7,822 nt of DNA, taken from UBA10939 sp050942745 (GTDB lineage Bacteria > Myxococcota > Myxococcia > Myxococcales > UBA5297). A model generated the notes under the pieces. It made no database searches. It saw only the letters and a list, made by a program, of their open reading frames with translations, and was not told the DNA's origin. The first letter of the stretch is position 1, and the number at the start of each line of letters is the position of its first letter. The stretch covers positions 1 to 7,822 of the forward strand of contig JBMNNX010000296.1 of assembly GCA_050942745.1 (NCBI GenBank). The letters are read 5' to 3'. A program made the position numbers and the translations under genes. Positions 4,722-7,822 of the stretch are shown here, piece after piece.

Positions 4722-7025
4722 ATGGGTGAGACCCTCCGCACCATCGGAACCCGCGCCCGGCGCGTCGACGCGCTCGAAAAGGTCACCGGACGCGCCCGCT
4801 ACGTCGACGACATCGAGCTGGTCGGGATGCTCCACTGCAAGGCCCTCACCTCGGCCTACGCGCACGCCGAGCTGCTCTCTGTCGACACGAGCGCCGCCGA
4901 GTCGATGCCCGGCGTCTTCGCCGTCGTCACCGCCAAGGACGTGCCCGGCGAGAACCAGATAGGCATCCAGATTGCCGATCAGCCCCTGCTCGCCACCGGC
5001 AAGGTGCGCCAGGTGTCCGACCGCGTCGCGCTCGTCGCCGCGGACACGGCCGAGCACGCCGAGGCCGCGGTCCGCGCCATCAAGGTCGAGTACAAGCCGC
5101 TGCCGGTCATCACGCACACCGACGAGGCGCTCGCCCCCGGCGCCATCAAGATCCACGAGAACGGCAACGTGATGACCAAGAAGCAGGTCATCCGCGGCGA
5201 CGTGGAGCAGGGCTTCGCCGCCGCCGCGGCGATCGTCGAGGACGTCTACGAGGTCAACTACCAGGAGCACGCCTACCTCGAGCCGAACGGCTGTGTCGCC
5301 ATCCCCGAGCCCGACGGCGGCGTGACCATCCACGCCTCGGCGCAGGCGCCCTTCTACGTCCAGAAGGCGGTCGCCCGCGTCCTCGGCCTCGACTACGCGC
5401 GCGTCCGCGTGATCCAGGCGACCACCGGCGGCGGCTTCGGCGGCAAGGAGGACTATCCGAGCGAGCCGTCCGCGTGCGCCGCGCTCCTCGCGATGAAGAC
5501 CGGCCGCCCGGTGAAGTTCATCTACGACCGCGCCCAGGATCTCGCCTGGTCGAGCAAGCGGCACCGGATGAAGGTGACGAACAAGATCGGCGCCGACAAG
5601 GAGGGCCGCATCACCGCCGCGCAGGCGCGCATCGACTGCGACGCTGGCGGCTACACCGGCCTGTCGGCCATCGTCTCCGAGCGCTCGAACTCGACCGCCT
5701 TCGGCCCCTACCGCACGCCGACCGCGCGCGTGGACACCTACGTCATCTACACGAACAACCTCTTCGGCGGCGCCTACCGCGGCTTCGGCACCCCGCAGAC
5801 GACCTTCGCGATGGAAGCGCAGATGGACGAGCTCGCCGCGCGGCTCGGCCTCTCGCCCGCGGAGATCCGCCGCCGCAACTTCCTCGGCCCCGGCGACGAG
5901 ACGACCACCTGCCAGAAGCTGACCGAGAGCGTCCCCGGGCTCGAGACCTTCGAGGCCGCCCTCGCGCGCAGCCGCTACGAGGAGAAGCGCCGCGAATACG
6001 AGGCGTTCAACAAGACCTCGCGGTGGCTGAAGAAGGGCATCGGCATCGGCGCCTGCATGTACGGCGTCGGGCTGCACGCCGGCGGCCAGTACCTCGAGGG
6101 CTCGGGCGCGCTCGTGCACCTGCGGCCCGACGGCTCGGTGCTGGTCTCCATCGGCGGCACCGAGCTCGGGCAGGGCGCCTTCACCGTCGCCGCCCAGTGC
6201 GCCGCCGAGACGCTCGGGGTCGCGCTCGAGCACGTGCGCGTCACGCAGTCGAGCACCGACTTCGTCACCGACAGCGGCCCGACGGTCGCCTCGCGCACCA
6301 CGGTGATGAGCGGCAACGCGGTCATCGACGCCTCGCGGCAGCTCAAGGGGCGCATCCTCGAGGCGGCCTCCGGGATGTACGGCCTGCCCGCCGAGGAGAT
6401 CGAGCTGCGCGAAGGACAGGTCTTCAAGCGCGACGGCACCCGGCTCGGGACTCTGAAGGACGTCGCCAACGCGGCCTTCGCGGTGAAGAAGGTCAACCTG
6501 AGCGCCCAGGGCTGGTACGCGCCGCCTCGCAAGGCCTGGGACAACGACCGGGGCAACGGCGAGGCCTACAGCTCCTACGCCTTCGCGGTGCAGATAGCCG
6601 AGGTCGAGGTCGATCTGCGCAGCGGCCGCACCCGCGCCGTGCGCGTCACCGCGGCCCACGACGTCGGCCAGGCCATCAACCGCACGCTCATCGAAGGCCA
6701 GATCGAGGGTGGCGTCGTCCAGGGCGTCGGCTACGCGCTGATGGAGGACCTCAAGCTCGACAACGGCCGCTGCCTGAACCCGAACTTCACCGACTACCTC
6801 ATCCCGACCACGCTCGACGTGCCCGAGGTCGATATCGTGCTCATCGAGCAGCCGTATTCGGCCGGTCCGTTCGGCGCCAAGGGCATCGGCGAGCCGTCGC
6901 TCATCCCCGCGGCCGCCTCGGTGGCCAACGCGGTGAGCGAGGCGGTCGGGTATCGGTTCCGGCGCCTGCCGCTCACCCCCGAGCGCGTCCTGTTGTCGCT
7001 CGAGGAGGCGGGCAAGCTCCGGTAG
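4722..7025 (+). CDS. Molybdenum hydroxylase molybdopterin-binding catalytic (large) subunit, xanthine dehydrogenase family
   Basis: A complete 767-residue protein. The N-terminal half starts with RRVDALEKVTGRARYVDD (residues 14-31), the aldehyde oxidase/xanthine dehydrogenase a/b hammerhead domain (to about 140); the Mo-cofactor-binding part follows. Motifs seen: GGGFGGKE (236-243), AYRGFG (351-356), GGTELGQG (478-485), and GAKGIGEPS with E724, the family's catalytic base. By position, E243, R353 and E724 correspond to bovine xanthine oxidase E802, R880 and E1261. The active-site loop is AYRGFG, not the CO-dehydrogenase AYRCSFR, so this is a hydroxylase and not a CO dehydrogenase. No Tat signal, so cytoplasmic. 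The start is set by GGAGA about 5-6 bases upstream. Third gene of the operon after FAD and Fe-S subunits. A purine, another N-heterocycle or an aldehyde could be the substrate. Confidence 0.93.
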   Translation: MGETLRTIGTRARRVDALEKVTGRARYVDDIELVGMLHCKALTSAYAHAELLSVDTSAAESMPGVFAVVTAKDVPGENQIGIQIADQPLLATGKVRQVSDRVALVAADTAEHAEAAVRAIKVEYKPLPVITHTDEALAPGAIKIHENGNVMTKKQVIRGDVEQGFAAAAAIVEDVYEVNYQEHAYLEPNGCVAIPEPDGGVTIHASAQAPFYVQKAVARVLGLDYARVRVIQATTGGGFGGKEDYPSEPSACAALLAMKTGRPVKFIYDRAQDLAWSSKRHRMKVTNKIGADKEGRITAAQARIDCDAGGYTGLSAIVSERSNSTAFGPYRTPTARVDTYVIYTNNLFGGAYRGFGTPQTTFAMEAQMDELAARLGLSPAEIRRRNFLGPGDETTTCQKLTESVPGLETFEAALARSRYEEKRREYEAFNKTSRWLKKGIGIGACMYGVGLHAGGQYLEGSGALVHLRPDGSVLVSIGGTELGQGAFTVAAQCAAETLGVALEHVRVTQSSTDFVTDSGPTVASRTTVMSGNAVIDASRQLKGRILEAASGMYGLPAEEIELREGQVFKRDGTRLGTLKDVANAAFAVKKVNLSAQGWYAPPRKAWDNDRGNGEAYSSYAFAVQIAEVEVDLRSGRTRAVRVTAAHDVGQAINRTLIEGQIEGGVVQGVGYALMEDLKLDNGRCLNPNFTDYLIPTTLDVPEVDIVLIEQPYSAGPFGAKGIGEPSLIPAAASVANAVSEAVGYRFRRLPLTPERVLLSLEEAGKLR

Positions 7026-7303
7026 GCCAACCGAGGTCGGGCTCCGGCTCCTCCGCGCTGGCGGCTGCACCGTCGCGCGGACGAGCGCCCGCGTTTCCGA
7101 CCGGCCCCGGCGGATCGACCGGCACTTCGCCGGGACGTTTTGTCGGAGCTCCGGCGGCCGGACTCGCCGGCGCTCTTCGGCCAGCCGGGCGCGACCTTCG
7201 CGCCGGCCCCGGGGACGAAGGCCGCGCGCCTCCCGTGTGACCTCAAGAGAACGACAGCGGCTCGGCCGGCGCGCTCCGCGCCCGCCGGGCGCAAGGTGAA
7301 GCG
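7026..7303. other. Intergenic gap between the hydroxylase operon and greB
   Basis: 278 bases without a supported gene. It contains GC-rich imperfect hairpins, for example 7146-7165 (3-base loop, one bulge), but no hairpin followed by a T-run, so I cannot place an intrinsic terminator. No convincing promoter for greB was found. The only short T-run (7138-7141) precedes the hairpin. Confidence 0.6.
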
Positions 7304-7822
7304 ATGTCCAAGGCGTTCACGAAGGAAGAGGACCCGGTCGATCCGCTCGACGAGCGGACCGAGGAAGAGGCGCCCCCGCGGCGCGGCGGGCGCTATATCA
7401 CGCCCGAGGGCTTCAAGCGCATCCAGGACGAGATCGAGCGGCTCTGGAAGGTCGAGCGCCCGAAGATCACCGCCGAAGTCTCGGCCGCCGCCGCGCAAGG
7501 CGATCGCTCGGAGAATGCCGAGTACATCTACGGCAAGAAGAAGCTGCGCGAGATCGACAGGCGCCTGCGCTTCCTGTCCAAGCGGCTCGAGTCGCTCACG
7601 GTCGTCGCGCCGGGCAAGGACAGGACCGACCGCGTCTTCTTCGGCGCCTGGGTGACGGTCGAGGACGAGGACGGCAACGAGTCGACCTACCGCATCGTCG
7701 GGCCCGACGAGTTCGACGTGAAGGCGGGCCTCATCAGCGTCGAGTCGCCGCTGGCGAAGGCGCTCATCGGCAAGGCCGAGGGCGACGAGGTGACGGTCAA
7801 CCGGTCCCTTGGGCCGGTTGAC
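7304..7822 (+). CDS. greB: Transcription elongation factor GreB, 3' end cut by the window edge
   Basis: 173 codons are visible and the frame is open to the right edge. GreB binds stalled, backtracked RNA polymerase in the secondary channel and stimulates cleavage of the RNA 3' end. Residues about 31-100 form the coiled-coil domain: YITPEGFKRIQDEIERLW, then AAAQGDRSENAEYIYGKKKLREIDRRLRFL. The loop motif GDRSENAEY carries the conserved acidic pair (the D and first E, matching D41 and E44 of E. coli GreB). The C-terminal FKBP-like domain follows with VFFGAWVTVEDEDG and RIVGPDEFD, then SVESPLAKALIGKAEGDEV. The motifs WKVERP and FFGAW favour GreB over GreA. A charged extension of about 30 residues (MSKAFTKEEDP...) precedes the usual start. 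AAGGTGA (7293-7299) is the ribosome binding site. Only the last few dozen residues are missing. Confidence 0.93.
   Translation, partial: MSKAFTKEEDPVDPLDERTEEEAPPRRGGRYITPEGFKRIQDEIERLWKVERPKITAEVSAAAAQGDRSENAEYIYGKKKLREIDRRLRFLSKRLESLTVVAPGKDRTDRVFFGAWVTVEDEDGNESTYRIVGPDEFDVKAGLISVESPLAKALIGKAEGDEVTVNRSLGPVD
7796..7822. repeat. 9-bp perfect inverted repeat at the right edge, inside greB
   Basis: GTCAACCGG (7796-7804) and CCGGTTGAC (7814-7822) are exact reverse complements with a 9-base spacer; the spacer adds CCC/GGG complementarity. It falls in the coding frame and encodes VNRSLGPVD. The second arm ends on the last base of the window, so its full length is unknown. Confidence 0.85.

Noticed and set aside
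4644..7070. An 808-codon open frame on the minus strand, opposite the molybdenum subunit
   Set aside because: It is antisense to a gene with intact catalytic motifs. Its composition (Arg, Ala, Gly, Val, Asp) is typical of the mirror frame of GC-rich coding DNA, with no recognisable domain.
7146..7165. A hairpin after the hydroxylase operon as a terminator
   Set aside because: The stem has a bulge and a 3-base loop, and no T-run follows on the plus strand; on the minus strand it is followed by A's.
5474..7240. A 588-codon plus-strand open frame overlapping the molybdenum subunit
   Set aside because: It is very rich in Arg, Ala and Pro, has no motif, and is a frame shift of the true gene.

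Overview
The window is GC-rich with strong third-position G/C bias and reads like chromosomal DNA of a high-GC Gram-negative bacterium. The Tad-pilus gene set and the greB product (a charged N-terminal extension before the Gre domain) would suit a deltaproteobacterium or myxobacterium (Myxococcota). That placement is an inference from gene style only; no rRNA or other marker is present.

Layout. (1) Positions 1-2822, minus strand: a tightly packed three-gene operon for a Tad/Flp-type pilus or secretion apparatus. Transcription order is a small secreted protein with a pilus/secretin N-terminal-type domain (2433-2822), a TadE-like minor pseudopilin (1573-2436) that overlaps it by ATGA, and a TadG-like protein that starts at 1530 and runs off the left edge. 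(2) Positions 2823-3344: a 522-base divergent intergenic region with one perfect 8-bp inverted repeat and only weak promoter candidates. (3) Positions 3345-7025, plus strand: a complete three-gene operon for a cytoplasmic molybdenum hydroxylase of the xanthine dehydrogenase family, in the order FAD subunit, 2x[2Fe-2S] subunit, molybdopterin subunit. (4) Positions 7026-7303: a gap with no gene I can support. (5) Positions 7304-7822, plus strand: greB, transcript cleavage factor, cut by the right edge.

How they work together. The pilus genes would supply periplasmic or extracytoplasmic parts of a Tad machine; its ATPase, platform and secretin genes must lie elsewhere. The hydroxylase subunits together form an electron relay: substrate hydroxylation at molybdenum, two [2Fe-2S] clusters, then FAD and an external acceptor. 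The substrate cannot be read from sequence. Nothing links the pilus operon, the hydroxylase and greB functionally.

Most notable: the TadG-like protein carries eight cysteines with exact mirror symmetry about an Asp-Pro turn, which suggests an antiparallel helical hairpin stapled by four disulfides. The TadE-like gene contains a base-perfect, in-frame 69-bp tandem duplication. I see no clear sign of an entirely new multi-gene system.
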